Shown: positions 1 through 10,921 of the stretch, one piece after another | Layout: each line of letters opens with the position of its first letter | How positions within the stretch are numbered: position 1 is the stretch's first letter | Assembly (NCBI GenBank): GCA_035222895.1 | Contig: JAVYIG010002531.1 | Location: 106,001 to 170,000, forward strand | Source: Strongylocentrotus droebachiensis | Taxonomy: Eukaryota; Echinodermata; Echinoidea; Camarodonta; Strongylocentrotidae | DNA: 64,000 bases | Reading direction: 5' to 3' | The notes under the pieces: generated by a model | Seen by the model: only the letters and a program-made list of their open reading frames with translations | Told to the model about the DNA's origin: nothing | Databases searched by the model: none | Position numbers and translations under genes: made by a program

Positions 1-384
1 GGGGGGCTTAGGTTGCCAGTTCCCCACCCAAAATACAAGGCATCACTACCTCCATCCTCACCCCCCTCCAATTTTCGATCAGCGCCATCGTGTGAAAATG
101 TTAATTGTAAACATAGACCTAGTATTATTGTGAAATGTCGAGTATGCATGGTCAACGAACTTTATTGAATCCAAATACAATACGCATGCGTTAATAAGAT
201 GGCGACTTCCTGAAACTGTATTTTTCCTGAGACAGATCACTCTTTGACAAACGATTTAGCCGACATTCTGGAGCTTGAATCGTTATCATACTTCTTGGTC
301 GTATGAGCTGGTAACTTAAGTTAAAAACTACGCATTAACCGAGTTTTTCTTTCTTTGCCTGTGTCCTGTTCATCAAGTTTAAAG
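1..384 (+). promoter_or_regulatory. Probable TRAK promoter and non-coding first exon
   Basis: The exon seems to end at 384, where AAAG is followed by a near-perfect 5' splice site (gtaagt at 385-390). An AAGATGGCG motif at 197-204 resembles a YY1 site, which commonly lies at or just downstream of transcription starts, and its ATG opens a four-codon uORF (MATS, stop at 211-213). No TATA box is evident. No coding ORF joins in frame to exon 2, so the exon would be 5' UTR. The transcription start is not determined; around 190-250 is a guess. The link to exon 2 at 10402 is inferred only from order, strand and splice signals. Confidence 0.5.
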
Positions 385-1001
385 GTAAGTTATTATTTTA
401 GTATTACGAAATTGGTGTGTAACGGGCATTTGACAGCCGATCAACCGGCATCCACCGGCATTTGGGAGTGCAGAGGAGGCAGTGTACGATCGGCCCTGCA
501 GGGCTGGGCTAATTCGCCTGAGCTGCCCGCACACAGTCATTCACAAATGCGGTTTTAGGTTGCATGTACTTGCATGTAATATGCCATTGCCATTGAAATT
601 GCATGTTGAATGTTTCCACACATTCAGTCTGGCGTGGTCTGGTGGTGCATATTGGCACCCATGGCTAAATGCGCGTCTAAAATCACCCCTTTCCTCACCC
701 GTTCTGCACCCGTCCTGATGAACATTGCACTCGACTCTGGCTTTGGAGTTCACCAGTGACTCATCTTTCTTCTCATACGAACGTACAAAACACTTTGAAA
801 TTGGTCAATTAATTAAGATAAATATGTGATTGTGATACCAGAGGGATACCAATTTGCTTACCTTTCACATGTTCCTGATAAAGTACTGAAGGTGTGATTT
901 ACACTACAGAAAAAGGGTGACCTCTTCTAAGAGTTTACAAAGCAAAGTTGGTTCTGGCCGAAATGCAAAGACACGCAGTATACACATAGAAACCGTTTTA
1001 A

Positions 1002-1368
1002 AGGTAAAGACCAGTAATGGTCATGCGATTGCATTGTGAAAGAAACGTTGTGGAATCGATCAGAAAAGGTTGATCATCTAGCATCTAGTATCTGCAAGGT
1101 TCTGGAATCATCAAAATGATAAGAAAATCGGCCCATTCTTCGTAAAGTTACAAGCACTATACACAGAAAGATGTATACGGGACTACCCTATATCTCTCAC
1201 ACGACCAAGAGAGAAAAAAATTTACCAAATATATGAATTAGTAGGCGGTTTCCTGGCAAATTTGTTATCATCATGTATTAGTCAAAACATATTCTTTCAC
1301 ATGATTGGTAATGAGAGCTTCCATTTCATTTTTTGAAATTGGGGCGTTACCAATACTGGTCTTTACCT
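1002..1368. mobile_element. TTAA-flanked non-autonomous DNA element (piggyBac-like MITE)
   Basis: Inverted termini begin AGGTAAAGACCAGTA at 1002 and end with its complement, TACTGGTCTTTACCT, at 1368; about 20 of 21 terminal bases match. Both ends abut TTAA (998-1001 and 1369-1372), the target duplicated by piggyBac-family transposases. Internal sequence of about 367 bp has no transposase ORF. A diverged inverted relative of its left half lies near 9130-9325. Family assignment rests on the TTAA and TIR layout only. Confidence 0.75.
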
Positions 1369-1440
1369 TTAAGTTGCCATTTTGATACTTACTTTACCAA
1401 TTTGATAGTTTACAATAATAGCGATTAGATAAGTATACGA

Positions 1441-1488
1441 AGGCTCACGCAGGGAGTTCGCTGAGTTTAGTGAACTCTCTGCGTGCCT
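1441..1488. repeat. Short GC-rich hairpin
   Basis: CACGCAGGGAGTTC (1446-1459) pairs with GAACTCTCTGCGTG (1472-1485) with one mismatch around a 12-base loop. It stands out against AT-rich surroundings, and lies about 70 bp after the TTAA-flanked element. Function unknown. Confidence 0.6.
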
Positions 1489-4400
1489 ACGCGTTTTTAC
1501 ACAGTAGTAATCTAACTGTACATGACAAAATGTCTGACCTCTAATAACAAGAAACGAGAGTGATATCTCATAGCAGTCCTTACTTTTGTTAATATTTAGA
1601 AAAGTTTACATAATTATCAGGGAACATAGTTTGAAATGAAATTCCTGGGCATTTGTTCTATCAATAATCAAACTTGCTGTCTCAAAAAATAGTAATTGGT
1701 AAATGCCAAATAGTGTCATATTTCCCATCGAAACATGATGTGTATTTTGACATGTGTAAGTAAGGATTTTTAACTATCTCTACAAGCTGCTGGGTACTAC
1801 TTCGTATCATGTGCTTCTGGATTACATGTTGAATGATGCCACATTTTCATGAAGTAGGGGTATTTGGGATTAGAGAAGGGGGAAAGTGGGGATGAAAAAG
1901 GGCGAGGGATGAGGTAGCGGGATTAGGGTGAGCTTGTTATAGTGTTAACAAGGAGCATTGCTTCCTCTGTCGGCACAGGAAGCGGCGGCACAAGTCTGCT
2001 TGCAAATAGACCGAGGTCCCTTTTCTAATAGGATTATCACATTGGCAGTCTGAGCTTCATCGCAAGGCTCCACACTCACTTTTTGGAAGGGGTCACCAGA
2101 TTTAATGGTTGAAAGCGTGTATGCATGAGTTCTATGTAAATTTTTGACATTTTGGGGGTCTAAACATGATTTTGGGTGCCCATGTGTCGAGTCCTGTGTT
2201 TTGCCCCATGATACGTTACTGACCACATTCAAGATCTAATCATTAAAAGTTAACAGCCCTACTAGGCTTTCGATCAAGTCAAGTATGAAGTGAAGTGACA
2301 CATTTTTATGTCTATTTATGGTCAGAAATCCATAATACGTATGGGTACATATTGACTATGTACAGTACATGGTTGGGACACCAAATGACCGAATACCTCA
2401 GACCTGCCTTATTACTATACAATTACAATTTAAAGGAAAATCCCACCTTGATAGTAAATCGCTCGGATAAAAAGCAGAAAAATCTGAGAAGCAGAATGGT
2501 GAAAGTTTGAACGATATTGGACAAACAAGTAGAAATGTGTTAATTTTTTAAAGTTGTAATCACTTTACGTAAGAGAATTTCAAATTGTCCTACTTTTGTC
2601 AAAATTTTCACTTACATTTGTCTGATTTTTAGTGCTTGCACCTATGCCAACTTTAAATCTAGCAAGGAATGATTCCCTTCATTTTGTTTGACAGTGTAAA
2701 TGCAATTACATGCAGCTGTAAAATTAAAATTTATATGTTTTGAATAAATGTTTTCTAAATATTTGTATAGGCCTAAATGTGGTCAAAGTAATGATTGGAA
2801 TCAGAGCAAAGAGCAATTAGCATGTGCATTTACTGTACATGTACTGTATATTGATTAATTTAATTGAAGTAAATTGTCAACATAGTGCGTAGTAAACCAT
2901 GACTTGTTTTGCACACATGCATGCTATGTTTTTGTGCATTATGGCACTTAGAAAGCCAACAGCAACACAATGGGTTGGAAATATCTGTCAATGGGTTGTA
3001 AATATGTATAAAATCTTGTTTGAATTTGTAGTAGCCCTCTGTAAGACAAATTTTTTACTCACACTTGATGTTTCATGTAAGCATACAGTTTATGTAGAGT
3101 TTTGTGGACTGTGTGAATCTACACTCATTTATCTTGAGACTGAATGATATAATGTACGGTATGTTCATGCAATGAAATGCATCATAGATGTAGAAAGAAA
3201 AATAGAGATCACCTCATGGCCCCTACAGTGAGAAGTTACAGTCTGACTCATACCAGCCATATTTTGCCATTGTCTGCCTGAATTACTATAGTCTAGAGCC
3301 TTTTATGTCGGCACTACAGAGAAGAACGGTCTTTCACTCAACTGACTCTAGAGGGAATTCTCACTGTTCTGGTAAACTCTTAGGCTCTAGATATGTTTAA
3401 AAATTAAAATTAAATAAAAAAAAACATGGGTATCTGTAACATGAGGTTGAAGAAAACTTGAATTGGGTATAGAACAGAGCGTACATGTACATATAAATGT
3501 GCATAATCTTATGGTTTTAGCTTCACTAGGGAAGTACTCACATGCACATGATGTAGACTTTGTGATTTGAGGAAATGATATTGTCATTATGAGTGGATAG
3601 TATTCTTCCTGGGATGACCGAAACTGTGAGCTTCGAGGAATGTGTCATTCCTTATTCACTAAAGAGGACACGTTTACCACAGTGCAGCTGTGTATAAGGC
3701 AAATGGCCAGGGATGTGGTTGTCTCAGATACTTGTGGAAATGGTTAATTAATTATTTAAATTAAAGTTGCAGGAATACTCATGTTGTTGAATAGTCAGTT
3801 GTACAAAAACGTAGTTATGTTTTCCATTAATCATACAATGTTTTACTGTAAGTTTGCATGTTTAATACACTGCTCGTGTATTTTGGGGAAGTAGACCAAT
3901 ATGTATGGGGAATTAGACCAATATGTTTGAGTGTGTGTTGCAAGATATACAATGTACTGGTAAAGAAAAAAATTGCAGGCTTTTATTTTTGTTGGTCTCC
4001 GTATTATGATTAATCTGCATTTTTAACAATTCAAAAAGAGAATGGGAAAGAAATATTACCAATCACCATACTCATATGTTTACTTTATGGTCAATGTGGG
4101 TGGATATACACATGTACGACCAGTAGCCATTCATGAGCAGTATAGAGTAGCCACTAATAACCTTTACAGAAGGATATTGGCTATGATATGGTATAGTATT
4201 GTATTACAAGCTTGATGTTCACAGCTATAGCATACAGTACATTGTCCCTTTGGAAGGAGCAGAGATGAGTTGAGTCTGCAAGCATTTCAGACTCAAACAC
4301 TGACAACAGCCTTCAGAGCAAAACACTAGACCACATTTTATAATGCAATCAGACATTTGTTATGTTTATTTAATTATATTTTGCTAATGAACACGTTGTA

Positions 4401-4825
4401 TGCATTTAAGTTGTAGCCTTGTCAGTCATATGTCAAATGCTTCAGTGACATACAATTGTCATATGCTTCAGTGATATACAATTTTCATATGCCTCAGTGA
4501 CATCCAATTGTTAAGTTGTAAATACCATACATGCCAAAAGTACACAAAGCAAATTTAATTTCAACTATGGACCAATAACTCTGACTTTATTCCGAATCTG
4601 AAACCCAATTAGAACTGAAATATCAATCTTTGGGATAGTGGCATACGTGTACAATAAAGCCTGAAGCAATTTTTGTTGAAGCATATATTGGAGCACTGCT
4701 ATCCAGTGCCCCATTAGACAAATCTCAACATCAACAAATGCTGCCGGTCACAAAAAAGTGTGTCCAGGTACATATGCATTGAGTTTTTATACTATATCAA
4801 TTACTTATTAAGGCACTTTCATTAA

Positions 4826-5364
4826 AGGTACTATGTCCCTTTTGCAGCCAACCTCAAATTCTGTAGAACTTTGCAGGAATTATGATTATGTCATGTATGT
4901 CCTATCTGTGAAATTTAAACGTTAGCAGTGTCCTCATATTCAAATTATGCAAGGAAACCCGTTTACTTGCTAGACTTCACTGTCAGACACTATTGAGTGA
5001 CTGACTGGCTTTTTCTTCTTCTTTGGTAATAACATACCGGTACATGAAAAGAGTTGTAAAGGGCACATGAGCATTTGTCTACATCAATAACCCACTTCTT
5101 GTGATGGCCAAGATTAAACTGATTGAATCTTTGCGCAGCATAAAACGTTTGACCATTCGGTACAATTGTCTGAAAATCAAGACTATTACTTTTGGGCTCT
5201 ATAGCCCTAAAGTCGATTTGACAACTACTAGTCGTTATTTTCCCATTTAAAGACATTTTCAAGCCCCACCTTTTTTAGGGAAGTTCTAAATTAGTATTAT
5301 CTTTCAAATGCAGTTGGAATTTAACTTTTTCATTTTTTTGGCCTGCAAATAGGACACAGTACCT
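4826..5364. mobile_element. Second TTAA-flanked non-autonomous DNA element
   Basis: Left terminus AGGTACTATGTCCC at 4826 and right terminus complement GGACACAGTACCT ending at 5364 form a roughly 25-bp imperfect inverted repeat that runs into TGCAGSC on both sides. TTAA lies directly outside each end (4822-4825, 5365-5368). A 90-codon minus-strand frame at 4990-5262 lies inside but resembles nothing I know. A fragment with the same right-end motif (GCCTGCAAAAGGGAC) is near 52430-52460. Confidence 0.7.
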
Positions 5365-6282
5365 TTAAAACATTCTCAATTCACAATTAGAATGGTACTT
5401 GCTATATGATTCCTTGCCTGTAGAAATGACCTACATTACATTGTACATGTACATGGACTTAACTCAACTTGCCCTTTGAATTGAATAGAGGAAAGGGGCT
5501 GGTGATAAACTGATTAACTGCAGTAGCAGGTAGGGGTCATTTACTCATAATTGAAGGGAAATCTTTGGATTTCCTTCAGGTTCATGAATAGAGACTTCCT
5601 TTAAAGTTTAGACTTCTGGACCTGGCCTGCTGTTGTCTTGTTCAAGGCTGTACAAACTTACATTAATGTTTTTTGACTCCTTATGCACATCTAGAAAACA
5701 TTGGTAAGCATGAAACAATGTATGCAAATATGTACACTTATCTTTTACCTTTTCTATGGAAAAGTTACCAGTAGCTGTATTGAAATTATTTTCTGCCTTA
5801 TAAAAAAAGAATTGAAAAGACTTGGCTGTAGACTGGTGTGATATATTTTAATATCTTTTTTAACGTCTTTCGGATGGTGACATTAATGGTCGGTCCCCAG
5901 ACGTAAATAATCACATCTGATTGATACACGTCTGTAAAAACCCAATTACACATACCGTACACAATACCTTTGATACACTGTACCTTAATTGCTTAATGTC
6001 ATTGAATATTTGATTGAAATTACCAAACAGGTGAATTAGCATAGTAACACAATCAATGGGATTTGGGGAGTAGTAGAGGAGTAGTGGGGAGGGGGAGGGG
6101 GGATGTAAAGTGAATAATTACCCCCTTTAATATGATGTTGTATTATCTGAGAGCAAGAAGGATGCTGACTCTGTGTTCAAGAATCACTTGTATGGATCTC
6201 AGCAAAATGAGCAGAAAGTCATAATGTCTACTACCTCCTTAATTGAGTTAACTTTTAATTTTCAACTGATGATTTGTGATGT

Positions 6283-6580
6283 TAGAGGTCTAGTGGTCTA
6301 GTGGATAAGTCTCTGAACTGTGAACCACATGGTACAGGTTTGAATCCCTGCCACAACACTAATGTCCTTTGGTAAGACCTTAATCTACATTTGTCACACT
6401 CCACCCAGGTGAGGTAAATGGGTACCTGGTAGGATTATTCCTTGAAATGCACTGTGCGCTGATAACGGCTGCAACAGCTTGAAGCTAGGGTAATAATTTT
6501 CAAAGCTCTTTGGAAGCACATAGGAATGCTAAAATATATCGTGATGTGTTATGCGCTATATCAAAACGGATTATTATACT
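6283..6580 (+). mobile_element. tRNA-derived SINE
   Basis: The 5' part has pol III promoter-like boxes: box A in TAGTGGTCTAGTGGATAAG and box B GGTTTGAATCCC (about 6339-6350). Downstream follows the family body (TCCTTTGGTAAGACCTTAAT, GGGTACCTGGTAGGATTATT) and a tail ending in GCGCTATATC and ATTATTAT. The same body recurs, in either orientation, at about 11165, 40433, 41590 and elsewhere, which supports an interspersed SINE family. Confidence 0.75.
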
Positions 6581-9129
6581 GTAGTTAGATAAAGTACATG
6601 TATATCATAATGACCACTAAGAACTTGCATAAGAAATAAATTGCATTATACAAAGATGACAGACATCAACCTCAATTTTACATGCTCTTCTCTGTTTGCA
6701 GTAGCAATGTATCATGCACACATGTTTGCTTGCATTGCTTTCTTGTAGTTACATGGTATGAACTAATGATGATCATGTTACAGACAGGAGATTAGTCAAG
6801 AATTCTCAGACATGCTGATGACTACTTTGACTGTAAATGTAGGGGCTTCCCCATCAGCCCGGGTAAGCTCAAGCTTGAGATGTAGACTGATTAGCGCTGC
6901 TTGAGAAAATGGTCCGAGCTTTATGTTTCCAACCCCCATTAGCCCCAGTTAAGCAAGCTTCTCTTTCTTGAGGAATTAGCTCATAGCTCATGTCATAGTC
7001 TGAGACTCAAGAGTTCATCTATACCGGCAACAATGTAGTCTACTCATTTGCCTATGAGAAGGTTGTAGGGTCTAATAGCGTGTTATTTCATGAACAAGCC
7101 AAAATTAGATTTCTGATAAAAATATAATCGATTGCCCAATAGGGCAACTGAAGTTGAAATTACTGTAAAAGTGTTAACCTTTGGCATTTAAAGGGAAATC
7201 CAGCCTTATTAGTAAACTACTCTAAAATATAGCAGTAAAATCAGAAAGTTTTAACAAAATTGGACAAAAATTAGAAAGTTATAAATAATAAAAAATTGTA
7301 ATCACTATACCTAATTACCTATGGACACTTCAACTTGGCTGAATCTGCATTGTCACTATGAGGAAATGCCAGACTGTGAGACAACTTTCCCAATTCCCAT
7401 TTGTTCCAACACATACAATGACTAACATATCAATTTCTTTCAAAATGTATGACTCTGGAGTTTTTTTTTCTTTTTAGAGAACCTATGACAAAATGTTACC
7501 AACAATATATTTTGGTTAGTGCCTCAAGGGAGAAGACACCTCGGAGAAACAGAAATTTTTGATATTTTTGTATATGACAAATAAGAGATGTTGTCCAAGT
7601 TGCCAATTTGCGATTCGCATAGATTCAGTGATCACATATATCAAACACTAATAACTTTCTTAATATCAGTCTGATTTATGTCAAACTTTCGCTGTTTAAA
7701 AAAAATTATTTGTCCACTTTCATACAAATGAAATTATTACAAGGGTATAGCATTCTAGTGGTATGAGTGACTACATGTATGTGACTTTGTTTCTGATATG
7801 TAGACTTGGTTATGTCAATGAGAAGCATGACTTTGCTTCTACCGATGGGTGACTGGGGCAGCTGTCAATAATTAACGAGCCCCAGCTCATGTTCTATTTT
7901 CACAGCACTCAATCATGTTGACATAGTGACATACCTACCTTGCAGATGATCCCAATTTAGATTTAAAGGGCCGTAAGTGATATATCTGCAATAAAGGAAT
8001 ATTTTGCAGCGACATTATATTTGTTCCTATTCAATCTGTTTGAAAATGTATGTAGAGTGTAATCATTTTACTGGCATGCAGTTTATGCTTGAAAACTCTG
8101 TTATTATACTTAAAGTGACTCGGTAACATTGTTGAAGGTTGATGCAAAAACTGTGTAATTTTTGTATGAAACGTTACTTATATTCCTTCTACTGTACTTT
8201 CCCTCTAACAAGCAAAAAATCCTGAGAAAATATTCAAACCACAAAGATATTTATGGTTTTCTTTGAAGGCGTCACTGTGTAACACCTTCTAACAGTGATT
8301 AACAATAAATTCTCCTAACCATTTTTTGAATTTTTCCAACCGTTTTTCTTTGAAAATAAGACATACCTGTAAGACAGGCTTTATACCAAATCTTTCAACA
8401 CTTAAATGTCTGGAATGGTATATAGAGCCAATTCATTGCTTTGTGGCGATTTACATTCACCTAAAATGTAATCAAATTGTAATAATATAATTGGGAGAAT
8501 TAAGGAATCGATCAGATCAGTTGTCCCCAATTTTTTCGTTAATAAAGGTCAGTTTTCACTAAAACTTTCAGATTACATTTAATTGTAAAGCTAGCATTGA
8601 AGTCACTCCCTTAGCACCACTTTCTCTCATCTGAACAATGTTACAAAGTCCCTATAACAGTGCAGCAGTTGAAGTTGGAAGTTGCTTGGTTGTCCAGGGT
8701 AACAATATCTGCTATTCAAATTAGCAAACAAAGGAATATTTGATAAATGTCCCATATTGATTGATCAACTGACCTTGTCCTAATTGATTATTTTAGTATA
8801 TATCTCTTGTTTGTATTCATTTATGTATTAATTGATATTACATAAACACTCTACTCAATATTTGCATGGGAGGGCCAAGAAGGCATTAAGATAAAACCAT
8901 TAAAATATCCTATTTCAGCAACATTTGCAAACAGTGCAAGGGTTAAAGAGAAGGTTGAGTTCTGAGGAGAGGTGAACAATTTAGTTGTGAGCATTGTCAT
9001 TGTTATTATGCAAGTGTGGAAGAACATCAGTGAAAAAAAGTTCCCTGAAAAGCATGGCTCTTCATGTTCTTAATATGACAAGTGTCAGCTTAAAATGTCG
9101 CCCACATTTTTATGCCACATGTTTGTGTA

Positions 9130-9325
9130 GTCCCATATACATTTTCTGTGTACAGTGCTTGTTACTTTACCAAGACTGGGTTAGATTTCTTATCATTTTG
9201 ATGATTCCAGAACCTTGCAGTACACACCAATACTAATATGCTACATGATCAACTTTTTCTGATCGATTCCACACCGTTTCTTTCACAATGCAATCGCGTG
9301 ACCAGAACTCAAATTTTCTTTAATT
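9130..9325 (-). repeat. Inverted diverged copy of the 1002-1368 element
   Basis: Read on the minus strand this segment contains GCGATTGCATTGTGAAAGAA, GGAATCGATCAGAAAA, TTGATCAT, GCAAGGTTCTGGAATCATC and CAAGCACT in the same order as 1025-1165. Homology fades at both ends and no clear second TIR is visible, so it is a truncated relative. Confidence 0.65.
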
Positions 9326-9910
9326 GTCTGTATAGAGCCATAAGGAAGTAAATTTGTTACAGAAAAAAAAAAAAACAATTTTAGCTATCAGCAGATGATA
9401 TCAAATGTATCATCCAATGTGTAATCATTCCATTATGTTTCAGTCTTAATTGTAGTCTTAAATGGCCAAGTGGTTAAATTGATTTAACATCTTGAAGCTA
9501 TCATAATGATAAAAGGTCAATGTCATTAATAATACAGAGCTGAATTGTCAACTTTGGCATGGCTTGGTGACTCATATAAAACTAAAGTTGCGATATGAAT
9601 AATACAAACCCATCTGTTTTCCTGTCACATTATGCTGTGAGTCATTCTGAATCTACTCTGTTGTGTCTACAAGTCTTTTAATATTTCATTTTGTGCATAT
9701 TATTGCAGTTAATTTATTTAATCCAAGTAAGAACTGTGATGTGATGTAACCATTTGTATGCCACAAAGGTTACAAACAGTAAAAAAAAAAAAAAAATTCA
9801 AGTAAATATTTTGTTTTGTGGTGTGTGTGTTAATCCCTGGTTTCATGGAAATAAATCTCATAATGCCCGTTATTTTTTTCAGGAAGAATTCTGTTTGCTT
9901 TTAATTTTTC

Positions 9911-10284
9911 TAGGGTAATGTTTCATATTTACAAGATAAATGTATTCTAATTTTTACTCCTATACATGTATGTTGACTATCATAGTATAGTATTAAAGCA
10001 AAATGAAATTTATGTAATTTTCCTCCTAGGCAATGAAAATTTACTTTTCTAAATTGCTCATCACCATCATCATCATCGTCATCATCAACGTCTTCATCAT
10101 CATTGTCATCACCATCTTCATCATTATCAACATTATAGGGTAATGTTTCATATTTACAAGATAAATGTATTCTAATTTTTACTCCTATACATGTATGTTG
10201 ACTATCATAGTATAGTATTAAAGCAAAATGAAATTTATGTAATTTTCCTCCTAGGCAATGAAAATTTACTTTTCTAAATTGCTC
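9911..10284. repeat. Perfect 149-bp direct duplication with an ATC spacer
   Basis: Bases 9911-10059 and 10136-10284 appear identical by eye; the 76 bases between them (10060-10135) are a TCA/ATC-rich microsatellite. The duplication creates an internally repeated 140-codon minus-strand open frame (9910-10332) that I do not consider a gene. Identity of the copies implies a very recent duplication or an assembly artefact. It lies about 120 bp before TRAK exon 2. Confidence 0.85.
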
Positions 10285-10401
10285 TTCTGTTTTTGTGATG
10301 TTATCCTTCTTTAAGATTGTATCTTTTCTCATTTATTGATCTTTCATGTTATGGTGTGTCTTTGATTTTGACTAATCAACAGTACCTTGTTGTCTTTACA
10401 G

Positions 10402-10647
10402 ACTCTTGTGAATGATATCATCTAAGAGCAACTAAGGACATGGCCACTACAGGCTAGCATAACCCCTGCCATCAGAAGCACTGCCTCGCATCAATTTGCT
10501 CCTGCCCTGCCCGACCAGTGGTCAAGCTGGCAACGGACGAGTCTGACCGTAACCAAAGACTTACTGAAGAGTATTTCACCAGCGGCCAGTCAGACACCGA
10601 GGACCATGTGGTGACCAGTGGTTTACAGGAAGCTGGAACCATCACAG
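10402..10647 (+). CDS. TRAK1: TRAK exon 2 (5' coding exon of the long form, start uncertain)
   Basis: Bounded by acceptor tgtctttacag and donor gttagt; it ends one base into a codon that is completed by exon 3 to give ...GTITDLHNTSN. The frame is open from 10458 to the end and reads a plausible acidic stretch (LATDESDRNQRLTEEYF, SGQSDTEDHVV). The only in-frame ATG, at 10440 in good context, is followed by TAG at 10455, so it gives just MATTG. There is no other in-frame ATG before the conserved segment of exon 3. Translation may start at a non-AUG codon (CTG at 10527 has A at -3 and G at +4), at an ATG in an unseen exon spliced to an internal acceptor (CAG at 10516-10518 follows a pyrimidine tract), or the TAG may be an error. 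Confidence 0.7.
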
Positions 10648-10887
10648 GTTAGTTAATGATTTTAATCTTAATCTTAATCATTATCATGAACATCATCTTA
10701 ATCATCAGCATCATCACTATCATCATCTCTATCATCATTGTGATCACCATCATCATCATCATCGTTGTCATCACCATCATCATCGTCATCATCAACGTCT
10801 TCATCATCACTATCATCATCTCTATCATCATTGTGATCACCATCATCGTCATCATCATCATCATCATCATCATCATCAACATCATCC

Positions 10888-10921
<34 letters not shown>

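Larger units (their letters stand above)
385..10401 (+). other. Intron 1 of TRAK (long form), repeat-rich
   Basis: About 10 kb without a supportable gene; open frames here are short and unlike known proteins. It holds a GC hairpin at 1441-1488, two TTAA-flanked transposon-like elements, a SINE at about 6283-6580, fragments starting TTAAAGG at about 2429 and 7186, an inverted diverged copy of the first element at about 9130-9325, and a 149-bp direct duplication with ATC repeats near 9911-10284. The 3' end is a normal acceptor (tgtctttacag) at 10391-10401. Confidence 0.55.

Noticed and set aside
9910-10332. 140-codon minus-strand frame with a repeated 50-residue segment
   Set aside because: Created by the perfect 149-bp duplication and the ATC spacer; not a protein repeat.
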